DNA of 53,049 nucleotides from Gammaproteobacteria bacterium (GCA_009839505.1 VXPO01000172.1:1-53049); one strand, 5' to 3'; shown: positions 7,088-16,371, numbered from the stretch's first letter. A program made the numbers and translations. Notes: generated by a model from the sequence alone, not told the origin.

Positions 7088-10018
7088 TCATGACGAGATC
7101 TCCAATTGAGCCTGGTGGGCGCGGCGCCGGGCGATCCGACGTTGTCGCGAGATACCGAACACCACCAGGAGGCCGGCGAGAGCCAAGGCGTAGTTGACGT
7201 ACTCCCAGATCCGCTGGCGATCCTGCTCCATGGGATCGAGAGTCCGGTTGAAGTGGCTGCGACCACGGATGGTGAGCAGCGATTGATCCTCTACCGCCCA
7301 GTCCACCAGGTTCGCCATCAGCTCGGTGGACCCACTGTAGACCGTGCCGTCCGCCATGCCGATCACCCGCAGCGTGGCGTCGGCGGTGAACGCTGCCGAG
7401 CCGATGAGAACAAGCCGCGCGGACTCGGCCGAGCGCTCGATCACGGAAGTGACCGTGCCCAAGGTGTCCTCCGGCTCGGTCTCGCCGTCAGCCGCCTCGT
7501 CGCCGTCGGCTTCTTCGTCGTCCCCGAGTGCCGCTTCGGCGTCGTCCGCAGCGAACGGCGACTCGTCGAAGAACGACTCGAAACGGCCCTCCACCATCAC
7601 CGCCAGCGCGTTCGCCTGCTGTTCACCCTCGGGCAGGTAGACCACGTCCCCTTCCGGACTCACGTCCGGCATGATGTCGGTGGAACTCGACCGCCAGCTT
7701 GCCGGCGAACTCGAGATCAGCGTCGTCACCCGGCGCTCGGCGTTGCGCTCTTCGTCGACGTCGATGGGCGAAGTCCACGCCATGGTCACCTGGGGCGCCG
7801 CCGCGGTGAATGCCACCGCCTGGTTCAGACCTTCGTCCCGCACGTCCACGAAGTAGGGATAGTCGCGCATCACCACCTCCTGGAACCGAAACGCGCCTAC
7901 CTGGCGGACCCCGGGTACCGGGAAGGCGGCACTCTCCGTGTCCATGACCAGGGTCCCGTCGACGGACAGCCCGTTGTGGGCAAGCCAGTCGCTCAAGCCC
8001 GAGTCCACCGGCGCCGCCGTCAGCGACTGCGGCGTCATGTCCGCGCGGAAGGCACCGGAGGCGATCACCACGGTGCCACCACGCATCAGGAACTGATCGA
8101 TGGTGTACACCGACTCATCGTTCAGGTTGGCCGGGTCCAGAACCATGAGCACGTCGGCATCGGCCGGCATATTGCCGTTCGGCAAGTCGGCGTTGGCGAC
8201 GCTGAAGTCCCGTTCCAGGACGTCTCGCAGGGCCTGGTACTCGTTGCTCGGCCGTTGCTGCATCTGCGGCATCTGCTGCATGTAGGGCGGCAGGCCTTGG
8301 GGGGCGGACAGCGCCACCGTCTTCAGCAACCCCACGGCGTAGCGTTTCAATCCTTCCTCGATGCCCCGTCTCAGGCCGTCCTGATCCAAGGTCTCGGGAA
8401 TCGGCATATGCACAAGGCTCACGCCGTCGCTCAGGGTTAGATAGAAGTAGAACGTGTTGGCGTCGAACAAGCTCGCCGTCATCGGCTGGAACCCGTAGGC
8501 CGCCGCGATCTCGCGGGCGAGTTCTCCGTCGCCCGAGGATGGGTCGACGATCTCGGTGGTCAACTTGCCGTCCGATTCCGTGACGAGCTCGAGAAGGGTC
8601 GCCTCCAAGTCGACCCGCAGTGTGCGCAGCGCCTCTGGCAGGCGGTCGTCCGCGGAGATGTAGCCGACGAACGTGACCGGCTCGGTGATGCTGTCGAATA
8701 CGCTGCCGCCGCCCTGGAAGCCGTACAGAACCTTCTTGATGCTGCGCGTGATCGCGTATTCGGGGTTCTTGAGCTTGACCTCGAGATCGTCCTCGGCCAT
8801 CACCTTGACTTCGATCAGGTCGCCGAAACTCAACACCTCGTACTCGTCGCCGTACTGCACCAGCACGTCGAAGTAGGAACTGACGAGGCTCGACTGGTAG
8901 CGATCCGCCACCTGGAAGGCGACGGAGCGGATGCCGTACTTGGTGTTTGCCTCGTCCTCCAGCTCCGGGTTCTCCGCCGGGTCGATGAGCTCCACACGCA
9001 CGCTGGCGCCGCCCGCCAGACCGTATTCGGTGAGGAGATCCTTGAGGCGGGGTCCGAGGGGCGCGAGCAGCGGGTGCGTCTTGGCGCTGAAGTAGCCGCG
9101 GATCAGGAGCGGCTCGCGCAGTTCGCGCAGGTAACTCTTGGTCGCCTCGGAGATGGAGTACTGGTTGCCCTCGGTGGCGTCCCAGCGCAGGAATCCAACC
9201 GCAGAGAGCCACAGGTTGGCGAGCAGGAAATTGGCCGCCACCAGGCCCAGCACGACGCGCCGCTCGGTGTGCCGCCGGCGATTGCCTTCCGGCGCCCAGC
9301 CCTGGGCGTCCACGGCGTACACGTTGAGCGCCAGGAACACGGCGACCACCGACGCATAGAAGTAGAGGTCGCGCAGATCGAGCACGCCGCGGGTGATCGA
9401 CTCGAACCGCGAGCCGGCGCCGAGCTTGAGCAGCACGTCGCCGATCCGGCTGCCGAACAGTTCGGTCACCGGCGGCGCACCCACCAGGTAGAAGACTCCG
9501 CACCCGAAAGCGGCGAGGATCAACGCCACGATCTGGTTCTCGGTCTTGGCGCTGACGAACAGGCCGATGCTGAGATAGGCGGCCCCGAGCAGCGCGGCGG
9601 CGAGATAGCCGGCGAGCACCGGCCCCCAGTCGAGGTCGCCGAGCATGGCAACCGTGATCGGCAGGGGAACGGTCAGCGCCAGCGCCACGATCAGCAGGCT
9701 CCAGCAGGCGAGGAACTTGCCGAAGACGAACTCCGCGCTGGTGGCCGGCACGGTCACCACCAGTTCCAAGGTTCCCGTACGACGCTCGTCGCTCCACATG
9801 CGCATCGTGATCGCCGACGCGAGGAAGATCAGCAGCACCGGCAGCCACTCGAACATCGGCCGCACATCCGCGATGTTGCGCGCGAAGAACGCCTCGCCCC
9901 AGAAAAACACGAACAGCGTCACGCCGAGGTACGCCGCCAGGAACAGATAGGCGATGGGCGACGAGAAGAAGTGCGCCAGCTCCTTGCCGGCAATGCGCGT
10001 GGCCATGTCAACTCGCAT
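7088..10018 (-). CDS. ABC-2 permease fused to GldG-type auxiliary protein
   Basis: 976 residues. The first ~250 are an ABC-2 permease with about six membrane segments (SSPIAYLFLAAYLGVTLFVF, then others). From about residue 285 (RWDATEGNQYSISEAT) comes the GldG/IftA-like extracytoplasmic domain, which ends in a last membrane helix (ALALAGLLVVFGI) and a basic tail. An acidic insert (EEADGDEAADGETEPED) lies near residue 860. In Bacteroidota gliding, GldF and GldG are separate; here they are one chain, as in many proteobacterial systems. With the ATPase overlapping its start it should form an inner-membrane ABC complex. Substrate unknown. The start could also be the ATG at 10006. Confidence 0.9.
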   Translation of the reverse strand: MRVDMATRIAGKELAHFFSSPIAYLFLAAYLGVTLFVFFWGEAFFARNIADVRPMFEWLPVLLIFLASAITMRMWSDERRTGTLELVVTVPATSAEFVFGKFLACWSLLIVALALTVPLPITVAMLGDLDWGPVLAGYLAAALLGAAYLSIGLFVSAKTENQIVALILAAFGCGVFYLVGAPPVTELFGSRIGDVLLKLGAGSRFESITRGVLDLRDLYFYASVVAVFLALNVYAVDAQGWAPEGNRRRHTERRVVLGLVAANFLLANLWLSAVGFLRWDATEGNQYSISEATKSYLRELREPLLIRGYFSAKTHPLLAPLGPRLKDLLTEYGLAGGASVRVELIDPAENPELEDEANTKYGIRSVAFQVADRYQSSLVSSYFDVLVQYGDEYEVLSFGDLIEVKVMAEDDLEVKLKNPEYAITRSIKKVLYGFQGGGSVFDSITEPVTFVGYISADDRLPEALRTLRVDLEATLLELVTESDGKLTTEIVDPSSGDGELAREIAAAYGFQPMTASLFDANTFYFYLTLSDGVSLVHMPIPETLDQDGLRRGIEEGLKRYAVGLLKTVALSAPQGLPPYMQQMPQMQQRPSNEYQALRDVLERDFSVANADLPNGNMPADADVLMVLDPANLNDESVYTIDQFLMRGGTVVIASGAFRADMTPQSLTAAPVDSGLSDWLAHNGLSVDGTLVMDTESAAFPVPGVRQVGAFRFQEVVMRDYPYFVDVRDEGLNQAVAFTAAAPQVTMAWTSPIDVDEERNAERRVTTLISSSPASWRSSSTDIMPDVSPEGDVVYLPEGEQQANALAVMVEGRFESFFDESPFAADDAEAALGDDEEADGDEAADGETEPEDTLGTVTSVIERSAESARLVLIGSAAFTADATLRVIGMADGTVYSGSTELMANLVDWAVEDQSLLTIRGRSHFNRTLDPMEQDRQRIWEYVNYALALAGLLVVFGISRQRRIARRRAHQAQLEISS

Positions 10019-10940
10019 CTTCGGCCTCCCGTTGCCCGCCTTCGCTCACTTCCCGGAACACCGTCTCAAGATCGCGTTGCTCCGCCGCCAAGCCGTGCAC
10101 GGCGACGCCGGCGGCGATCAGACGGCGTGCCAGCTCAGCGCGGCTGTCGGCGTCGGCGACCCCGTCGAACGCATAGGCGCCATCCTCGCGGGTCACCGCC
10201 GCGAAGCCGGAAACCGCTGCCTCGACATCGTCCTGAGCGGCATCGGTGTAGAGCACCACGCGCTCGCTACGCTGCAGGTCGTCCAGACGCTCGTCCAAGG
10301 CGAGTCGGCCTGCGCGCAGGATCATCACCCGGTCACACACCGCGTCCACCTCCTGCATGATGTGGGTGGACAGGATCACGGTGGCGTGCTCCGCCAAGCG
10401 GCGGATGAGATCGCGCATCTGCTGGGTCTGAGACGGGTCCAGGCCGTTGGTGGGCTCGTCCAGGATCAACAGTTGCGGCCGGTGCACGATGGCCTGGGCG
10501 ACGCCGACGCGTTGCTGGTAGCCGCGCGACAGGGTGCCGATGGCGTCGAAGGCGCGATCGGTCAGATCCGTCGCGGTGAGCACCTCGCGCAGCGCCGCGG
10601 CACGGTCCTCGACGTGGCGAAGACCCGCGACGTAGTCGAGGTAGCCCACCACCGTCATCTCCGGATACACCGGGCAGTTCTCCGGCAGGTAGCCGAGCTG
10701 TTGCTGGACCGCCTCGGGCGCATCCGCCACATCGGTGCCATCCACGCTGACGCGGCCGCCGCTCGGTTCGAGATAGCCGGTCAGCATCTTCATGATGGTC
10801 GTCTTGCCGGCGCCGTTGTGTCCCAGCAGACCCACGATTTCGCCGCTGCCGATGGAAAAACTGACGGAGTCCACCGCCAACGTCTCACCGTACCGACGAG
10901 TCAACTCTTCGGCGTTGATCACCGAGATTCCCTCCGTCAC
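10008..10940 (-). CDS. ABC transporter ATP-binding protein (GldA-like)
   Basis: 310 residues. Walker A is LLGHNGAGKTTIMKML, the signature LSRGYQQRVGVAQA, and Walker B LLILDEPTNGLDP, followed by the H-loop histidine in STHIMQEV. The C-terminal ~80 residues are the small domain typical of ABC-2 exporter ATPases (CcmA/GldA group). The start is a GTG. The gene overlaps the fused permease by 11 bases and is first in the operon, transcribed away from the SDR gene at 11161. It should power the permease-GldG complex. Confidence 0.94.
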   Translation of the reverse strand: MTEGISVINAEELTRRYGETLAVDSVSFSIGSGEIVGLLGHNGAGKTTIMKMLTGYLEPSGGRVSVDGTDVADAPEAVQQQLGYLPENCPVYPEMTVVGYLDYVAGLRHVEDRAAALREVLTATDLTDRAFDAIGTLSRGYQQRVGVAQAIVHRPQLLILDEPTNGLDPSQTQQMRDLIRRLAEHATVILSTHIMQEVDAVCDRVMILRAGRLALDERLDDLQRSERVVLYTDAAQDDVEAAVSGFAAVTREDGAYAFDGVADADSRAELARRLIAAGVAVHGLAAEQRDLETVFREVSEGGQREAEDAS

Positions 10941-11160
10941 CGCTTCGTTTGAGCGCTTCGCCCGGGTGTCTTGTCACGGACCCGACGCGAAGCGGCGGTA
11001 AGATACAAAGACGATTGCCGACTTTCTACCCCAACCCGTACGGCGACCTTGGACCGTGGATGCGTTCGATAATTCCCTCCCGCCCTCGTTTCGGGACCCC
11101 GTCGGGGTGAAGCGTGGGTAGACTTGGCGTAGCGTCACGAACTTAAGTAGGGGAACGAAC

Positions 11161-12018
11161 TTGCGCGAAGTAGCGGGCAAAACGGCATTCATCACCGGCG
11201 GAGCGAGCGGCATCGGACTCGCCATGGCGCGTTCATTCTCCGCCGCGGGCATGAAGGTAGTCATCGCCGACATCGAGCAGGCCGCGCTCGACGCCGTGGA
11301 TTCCGAATTCGAGGCGAGCAACGCCGAGTTCCTAACCGTGCGCGTCGATGTCACCGACCGGGCTGACATGGAAGCCGCCGCGGATGCCGCCGAAACGCGC
11401 TTCGGCAACATGCACGTGGTCTGCAACAACGCCGGCGTGGTGGTCGGCGGGCGCATCGACGACATGACCTACGACGACTGGGACTGGGTGACGAGCGTCA
11501 ACGTCGGCGGCGTGATCAACGGCGTCCAGACCTTCGTCGGTCGACTCAAGGCCCACGGCGAGGGCGGCCACATCGTCAACACCGCCTCCATGGCCGGGCA
11601 CATCGTGGTTCCCGGACTCGGCGTCTACACCACCACCAAGTTCGCCGTCGTCGGCCTCTCCGAGTCCATGGTTCCCGACCTGCTGCCCCACAACATCGGC
11701 GTGTCGGTGCTCTGCCCCGGCGTGGTCGACACCAACATCTTCAACGCCGAACGAAACCGGCCCGGCAAGTTCCAAGGCGGCGCGCCAGCCTGGGAGGACA
11801 GTGTCCCGGAGGAAGAGAGCGAAGCGATCATGGAGCAGGTGCGGAGCAACGCCATCGACCCGGCGCTGGTCGGCGACATGGTCCTGCACGCGATCCGCGA
11901 GGACGAGTTCTACATCTTCACCCACCCCGACATCGAGATGATGGCGGACCTGCGCAAGAACGAGATGGCGGACGCCTTCGCCCGATGGCGGGCGTATCGC
12001 CAGGACCGTGGAATCTGA
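11161..12018 (+). CDS. SDR family NAD(P)-dependent oxidoreductase
   Basis: Classical short-chain dehydrogenase/reductase, 285 residues. It has the cofactor motif TGGASGIG near residue 13, the NNAG motif (CNNAGVVVGG), a catalytic serine region VNTASMAG, and YTTTKFAV with the catalytic Tyr-x3-Lys. The start is a TTG at 11161 with AGGGGAA upstream; no ATG gives a complete Rossmann fold. It stands alone, divergent from the ABC operon across about 220 bases. The substrate cannot be deduced. Confidence 0.92.
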   Translation: MREVAGKTAFITGGASGIGLAMARSFSAAGMKVVIADIEQAALDAVDSEFEASNAEFLTVRVDVTDRADMEAAADAAETRFGNMHVVCNNAGVVVGGRIDDMTYDDWDWVTSVNVGGVINGVQTFVGRLKAHGEGGHIVNTASMAGHIVVPGLGVYTTTKFAVVGLSESMVPDLLPHNIGVSVLCPGVVDTNIFNAERNRPGKFQGGAPAWEDSVPEEESEAIMEQVRSNAIDPALVGDMVLHAIREDEFYIFTHPDIEMMADLRKNEMADAFARWRAYRQDRGI

Positions 12019-12100
12019 GCCTGCTCAGTCGCGCCAAACTTGCGCCGCCAAGACGCCTCGCGGGCTCGGCGTCCGGCCCCAACCCCCACCGACCTATCAC

Positions 12101-12140
12101 CCTGTCGGACTTCGCCGCTGGCAGGCCGAAGTCCGACAGG
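12101..12140. terminator. Perfect 14-bp palindrome between convergent genes
   Basis: CCTGTCGGACTTCG (12101-12114) and CGAAGTCCGACAGG (12127-12140) are perfect inverted repeats with a 12-base loop. It lies between the SDR stop (12018) and the end of the broken dioxygenase gene, so it could terminate both strands. No T tract is visible. The dioxygenase frame reads through it and stops at 12097, so the palindrome codes its last residues. Confidence 0.55.
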
Positions 12141-12364
12141 CTGCTAGCCCACCGAGTTCCTCGATGATGTAGCGCTGGGTCAGCACCACCCGCGGCACGC
12201 TCGTCGTGTTCGGCGACAGGGTGTGCAGCATCCTTAGATCGGTGAACCAGACGTCGCCGGGTTCGCCGCAGAACTCCACCACCTGAACCTCCACGGGCTC
12301 ACCGCCTTCCTCCGTGACGGTTACCGCCTCGGCGAGTAGGCGACGGGCGCAGTTCTCGGTGTGC

Positions 12365-12633
12365 CTAGTGCTCCGTCAACCCCAAATGTGCGGGTCAGCG
12401 CGTCCGCAAGCGTCGCCCCGCGAGGCGGCCGCGCCGAAGGCATATCGGGCATACGTCGAGGCGCGCCAACGACGCGGGAGGCGCTTGCGGGCGCGCCCTT
12501 CGGGTGGTCGCCGGAGCGCCCCTCGCGGCGTTGCGGCCGACTCGACGTACCCCGGTACGACTTCGCGACCGCGCCTTGCGAGGAACACTCCGGCGACCAC
12601 TGACCCGTACATTTGGGGTTGACGGAGCACTAG
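12365..12633. mobile_element. MITE-like element with 30-bp inverted repeats and CTAG target duplication
   Basis: Interior 12369-12629 (261 bp). The ends are TGCTCCGTCAACCCCAAATG at 12369 and its inverted copy ending at 12629; the 30-bp arms (12369-12398, 12600-12629) differ at one position. Both sides carry CTAG (12365-12368, 12630-12633), consistent with a 4-bp target duplication. No transposase is encoded, so it would need one in trans. CTAG fits the YTAR targets known for the IS5 group; that link is inference. A partial relative lies at 31618-31711. Confidence 0.85.
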
Positions 12634-13207
12634 ACATCAGGTCGCGAAAGTACGGCATCCGCTTGAGACGCCGCTTGATCTCCTTGGAGCCGAGGCGGGT
12701 TCCGGTGTTCAGCAGGCGATGGGACCCGGCGACCATGAGCGTGCCGCCACCGGCATGGCGGACCTCGTGCAGCAAGACGAACACCTGCACGCCGATCATT
12801 CCCGCGGCGACCCGGGGCGTATCGACGTGCCACACGGTGGAGGGCACGGCCCAGTCCTGGGCGTTGGGCATCGTCACCAGCAGTTGCGGCCTGCCTCCCA
12901 TCGGACGGACCGATCGACCGCAGGTGAGTTCCTCCACGACACCCAACAGCTCGGACGAAAGCAGATCTCTCACCGGGCGCGACTGGCTCGCGCCGCGCAG
13001 CTTGCCCTTGTGCGGGCGGTTGGCCGGTGCCTCGAAGGCATGCATCGCGGCTGCATGTGCTTCCTCGACCCTGTCGACAGGCAACAGTCCCTCGACGTGG
13101 AGGAGACCCCGGCTGCGGAAACTCTCTTGTTGGTCCCGTGTCAGCACCGATGCGAGCCCGCGACGCCCAGCGAGTCGACTCCTGTGTTCACAGTTAGAAT
13201 CCTCGGG

Positions 13208-15154
13208 ATGCGCCATTGCCTCTACCTGTGCCTGCTTGCGCTCACCGGATGCGCCACCGTCCAAGTCGGAAGACTGCCAGAAGTGGCCTCCGTTGGCGCC
13301 AACCTCGTCGTGGACGGTGTGCCCGAGGTGCCCGACGCGATCCTCGCCGGCCTGGCCCGATACCAGAACACCCGTTCCGCGAGCTTCCAGGGGTGGCTTG
13401 GCGACGGCATCCTGATCGCCACCCGGTTCGGCAACACCACCCAGCTGCACCGGGTCGAGGCGCCCCTCGGCATGCGTCGGCAGGTCACCTACTTTGCCGA
13501 ACCGGTGGGCGGGGCGAGGGTCAATCCCGATCCGGCACGGGACGGGTTCGTCTACCTGAGGGATGTTGGCGGGTCAGAGTTCTACCAGTTGTTCTGGTAC
13601 GACAACGCCAGCGGCGATTCGACACTCTTGACCGACGGCAAGTCCCGCTACCGCGGTGTGTCGTACTCGCCGAGCGGACGCTGGCTCGGCTACTCGACGA
13701 CCGAAGGCAACGGCGTCGACTGGGATCTGCACATACAGGGTCCGACCGGGGAACGACGCGTCGTGCAGGCGGGGGCCGGCGTCGGCTGGAGCATCGATGA
13801 CTTTTCGTCTGACGAGACCCGGGTGCTGGTGAGCCACTACCTGTCCGTCAACGAGTCGCGCCTCTACGAGATCGATCTCGCCAGCGGCGAGCGTACGCGG
13901 CTGCTACCCGACACCACGGCCGCCTTCGGCACGACCCGCTACGGCGCTTCGGGCGACGTCTACTTCACCTCCGACATGGACGCGGAGTTCATGCGCCTGC
14001 TTCGGCTCGACACCGAGACCGACGACGTGACCGTGCTGACCCCGGACACGCCGTGGAGCATCGAGTCCTTCGCCCTGTCGCGCGACGGGGAACGCTTGGC
14101 CTACGTGGCAAACGAGGATGGCATCAGTCGGCTGGCCGCCTTCGATCTGACCACCGGTGCCTTCATCGCCCTGCCCGGCGTACCACCGGGAATCATTTCC
14201 GGCCTGCGCTTCCATCCCGACAGCCGCCGCCTGGGCTTCACCGTCCGTTCACCCACGGCTCCTTCGGACGTATTCAGCATCGACTTCGACACGCGCCTCC
14301 TCACCCGCTGGACCAAGAGCGAACTTGGCGGGCTCGAGGGCGTGCGTCTCGCCGAGCCGCGTTTGATCCGCTATCCGACATTCGACGGGCGGTCGATTCC
14401 TGCGTTCGTCTACCGGCCACCCGGGCCGGGCCCCCATCCCGTGCTGATCAGCATCCACGGCGGACCGGAGAGCCAGTCGCGACCGACCTTCTCGTCCACG
14501 GCCCAGTACTACGTCAACGAACTCGGGGCCGCGGTGATCTATCCCAACGTGCGCGGCTCAAGTGGCTACGGCAAGACCTGGCTCAAGCTGGACAACGGCC
14601 GGCTGCGGGAGGACTCCGTGCGCGACATTGGCGCCCTGCTCGACTGGATCGCGACCCAACCCGACCTCGACGCCGAGCGGGTCGCCGTGAGCGGCGGCTC
14701 CTACGGCGGCTACATGGTGTTGGCGTGCCTGGTGCACTACGGCGACCGCCTCAAGGCCGGCGTCGAGCGCGTCGGCATCAGCAACTTCGTCACCTTTCTC
14801 GAGAACACCCAGCCGTACCGCCAGGACCTTCGCCGCGTCGAGTACGGCGACGAGCGCGACCCTGAGATGCGTGCGTTCCTCGAGTCCATCGCACCGCTCA
14901 ATCACGTCGCCGAGATGACCACGCCGCTCCTGATCTCCCAAGGCCTCAATGACCCCCGCGTACCCGCCAGCGAGTCTGAGCAGATCCTCGCCGCGCTGAA
15001 GAAACAAGGCGTCCCGGTCTGGTACGTGCTCGCCAGGGACGAAGGTCACGGCTTCCGCAAGAAGTCCAACCGGGACTACCTGAGCGCGGTCACGGCGATG
15101 TTCCTCGAAGAGCATTTGCGTGACGAGAGCGAAGCCGCCGACCGGGAGAACTGA
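13208..15154 (+). CDS. S9 family prolyl oligopeptidase, lipoprotein
   Basis: 648 residues. It begins with a lipoprotein signal (LYLCLLALTGC), so it is probably anchored in the envelope. The first ~390 residues form a WD40/TolB-like beta-propeller. The C-terminal alpha/beta hydrolase domain has the oxyanion region ISIHGGPESQ, the nucleophile elbow VSGGSYGGYM, an Asp in GLNDPRVP and a His in DEGHGF. It probably removes dipeptides or cleaves short peptides in the periplasm. I chose the ATG at 13208 because it begins the lipoprotein signal; the longer open frame overlaps the divergent dioxygenase. Confidence 0.92.
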   Translation: MRHCLYLCLLALTGCATVQVGRLPEVASVGANLVVDGVPEVPDAILAGLARYQNTRSASFQGWLGDGILIATRFGNTTQLHRVEAPLGMRRQVTYFAEPVGGARVNPDPARDGFVYLRDVGGSEFYQLFWYDNASGDSTLLTDGKSRYRGVSYSPSGRWLGYSTTEGNGVDWDLHIQGPTGERRVVQAGAGVGWSIDDFSSDETRVLVSHYLSVNESRLYEIDLASGERTRLLPDTTAAFGTTRYGASGDVYFTSDMDAEFMRLLRLDTETDDVTVLTPDTPWSIESFALSRDGERLAYVANEDGISRLAAFDLTTGAFIALPGVPPGIISGLRFHPDSRRLGFTVRSPTAPSDVFSIDFDTRLLTRWTKSELGGLEGVRLAEPRLIRYPTFDGRSIPAFVYRPPGPGPHPVLISIHGGPESQSRPTFSSTAQYYVNELGAAVIYPNVRGSSGYGKTWLKLDNGRLREDSVRDIGALLDWIATQPDLDAERVAVSGGSYGGYMVLACLVHYGDRLKAGVERVGISNFVTFLENTQPYRQDLRRVEYGDERDPEMRAFLESIAPLNHVAEMTTPLLISQGLNDPRVPASESEQILAALKKQGVPVWYVLARDEGHGFRKKSNRDYLSAVTAMFLEEHLRDESEAADREN

Positions 15155-15252
15155 TCTCGACGTCGGCGGACTTCACAACGCGTTTGACCTCGCCACAAGC
15201 AACATGATCAGCCATCGAGAGTGCCAATGAGTAGCGGATCACGACCCTCCGC

Positions 15253-15672
15253 CTACGCCGGCTCCACCATGAAGCTTCCCAAAGCTTCGGCCACCAACTC
15301 GTCGTTGTCGGCACGGAGAACACGGCCTTCGAGCATGGCAAGACGTCCCTTGCGCCGGGTCTGCCGGCCCTCGAGGCGGACGGGTGTTCCGGCGGACAGC
15401 GGTTGGCGGTAGCGGACCTCTGCCTTGGCCGTGTAGCAGCGTTCGCCGCGCAGGAAGACGTAGTTCGCCATCACGTCGTCGAGCAGGCTGAACAGGATGC
15501 CCCCGTGCACCAGCCCGTCGTAACCGACGTGGGCATCGCCAGGCGTAAAGTCGGCTCGACAGACGTCTCCGTCGAGGCGGAACCGCACGTTCAGTCCGAT
15601 GGGGTTGCTGACACCGCACACGAAGCAGCGATTGGCAGTGGAAGCGAGTGGGTTCACAGTGTGGGTCCGCAC
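15253..15672 (-). CDS. PaaI family hotdog-fold thioesterase
   Basis: About 139 residues. The hotdog helix motif HGGILFSLLDDVM near the middle is typical of PaaI/acyl-CoA thioesterases, preceded by CFVCGVSNPIGLNVRF. It should hydrolyse an acyl-CoA in the cytoplasm. The start is uncertain: GTG at 15672 gives a full-length protein, with another GTG at 15657; neither has a strong ribosome binding site. The open frame continues upstream only as antisense of the Nudix gene. It lies convergent to the S9 gene across about 100 bases. Confidence 0.82.
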   Translation of the reverse strand: MRTHTVNPLASTANRCFVCGVSNPIGLNVRFRLDGDVCRADFTPGDAHVGYDGLVHGGILFSLLDDVMANYVFLRGERCYTAKAEVRYRQPLSAGTPVRLEGRQTRRKGRLAMLEGRVLRADNDELVAEALGSFMVEPA

Positions 15673-15783
15673 CGGTAAGGGCCGGACACTACCACACGGA
15701 TAAGGGGACACATGGCGGCCGGTCGCCGTGGCGTTCAATGTCGGCCCTTGACCATTGTCCGCCGAACGTTCGAAATAGGAACG

Positions 15784-16371
15784 ATGCTCCGACTGGCCTG
15801 CATCCGTCGCCGTCTCGGCGATCGCCCACCCCACCACGCGATGCCCGCCGACGCCCGGCAAGCGGCGGTAGCGGTGGTGCTGCGCGACCGTTCGGGAACG
15901 CCGGAGGTGCTGTTCATCAAGCGCGCCGAGAAGCCCGGTGATCCGTGGTCCGGGCACATGGCCTTTCCCGGCGGCCACAAGGATCCGGACGATGCCGACC
16001 TGTGTGCCGCAGCCATCCGCGAGACCGCCGAGGAGATCGGCCTCGACATCTCGCGCGCGCCCGTCATCGGCACCCTGCCGACGCAACGGCCGATGAGTTC
16101 CCGGCGCAAGATGATGGTGGCGCCGTTCGTGTTCGAGATCGAGGGCGATCCAGCCTTCACCCTGAACCACGAGGTGGCTGAAGCCGTGTGGACGCCGCTG
16201 GAACCCATGTACCGGGGCCACAACCAGGACACCGGCAGTCCGGACGGCGGTCACATGCGCTTCAACGGCTTCCGCCTGGCAGGGGGCCACTTCGTCTGGG
16301 GGCTGACCTACCGCATGGTCCAAACGCTGTTCGAGACCGTCGATCCGGCGTATCAGCGCATCGCCGATTGA
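15784..16371 (+). CDS. Nudix hydrolase, CoA pyrophosphatase-like (NudL/CoAse)
   Basis: 195 residues. The Nudix box is GGHKDPDDADLCAAAIRE followed by TAEEIGL, with the REUxEExGU core intact. The preceding KRAEKPGDPWSGHMAFPG resembles the CoA pyrophosphatase group, which splits CoA into phosphopantetheine and 3',5'-ADP. I chose the ATG at 15784 because AGGA sits five bases upstream; an earlier ATG at 15712 adds residues unlike the family. Its end overlaps the convergent NTF2-like gene by 19 bases. Confidence 0.88.
   Translation: MLRLACIRRRLGDRPPHHAMPADARQAAVAVVLRDRSGTPEVLFIKRAEKPGDPWSGHMAFPGGHKDPDDADLCAAAIRETAEEIGLDISRAPVIGTLPTQRPMSSRRKMMVAPFVFEIEGDPAFTLNHEVAEAVWTPLEPMYRGHNQDTGSPDGGHMRFNGFRLAGGHFVWGLTYRMVQTLFETVDPAYQRIAD

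Larger units (their letters stand above)
12097..13147 (-). pseudogene. Phytanoyl-CoA dioxygenase family gene, disrupted by a small mobile element
   Basis: Iron(II)/2-oxoglutarate dioxygenase of the PhyH family, cut in two. The 5' part (from a GTG at 13147: VLTRDQQESFRSRGLLHVEG) carries the iron motif WHVD and a conserved GGTLMVAGSH. The 3' part carries the distal histidine region GDVWFTDLRMLHTLS and ends VLTQRYIIEELGG. Between them is a 261-bp insertion flanked by CTAG, whose edge gives an in-frame TAG on the downstream side. Removing the insertion and one CTAG rejoins the codons as LMSRHTENC in frame, so the disruption looks recent. The iron ligands are on separate fragments, so the gene is probably inactive. 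A longer start (ATG 13216) would overlap the divergent S9 gene. Confidence 0.85.

Noticed and set aside
9074-10360. 428-residue plus-strand frame antisense to the ABC permease and ATPase
   Set aside because: Full of Arg, His, Gln and Ala with no family match; a shadow of the coding strand's GC pattern.
12541-12560. CGTACCCCGGTACG palindrome inside the MITE-like element as an origin or recombinase site
   Set aside because: It is shared only with the other element copy, and nothing ties it to a replication or recombination system.
12376-12630. 84-residue frame inside the MITE-like element, resembling a frame at 31457-31732
   Set aside because: The similarity follows from shared repeat DNA; the frame is short and arginine-rich and does not resemble a transposase.
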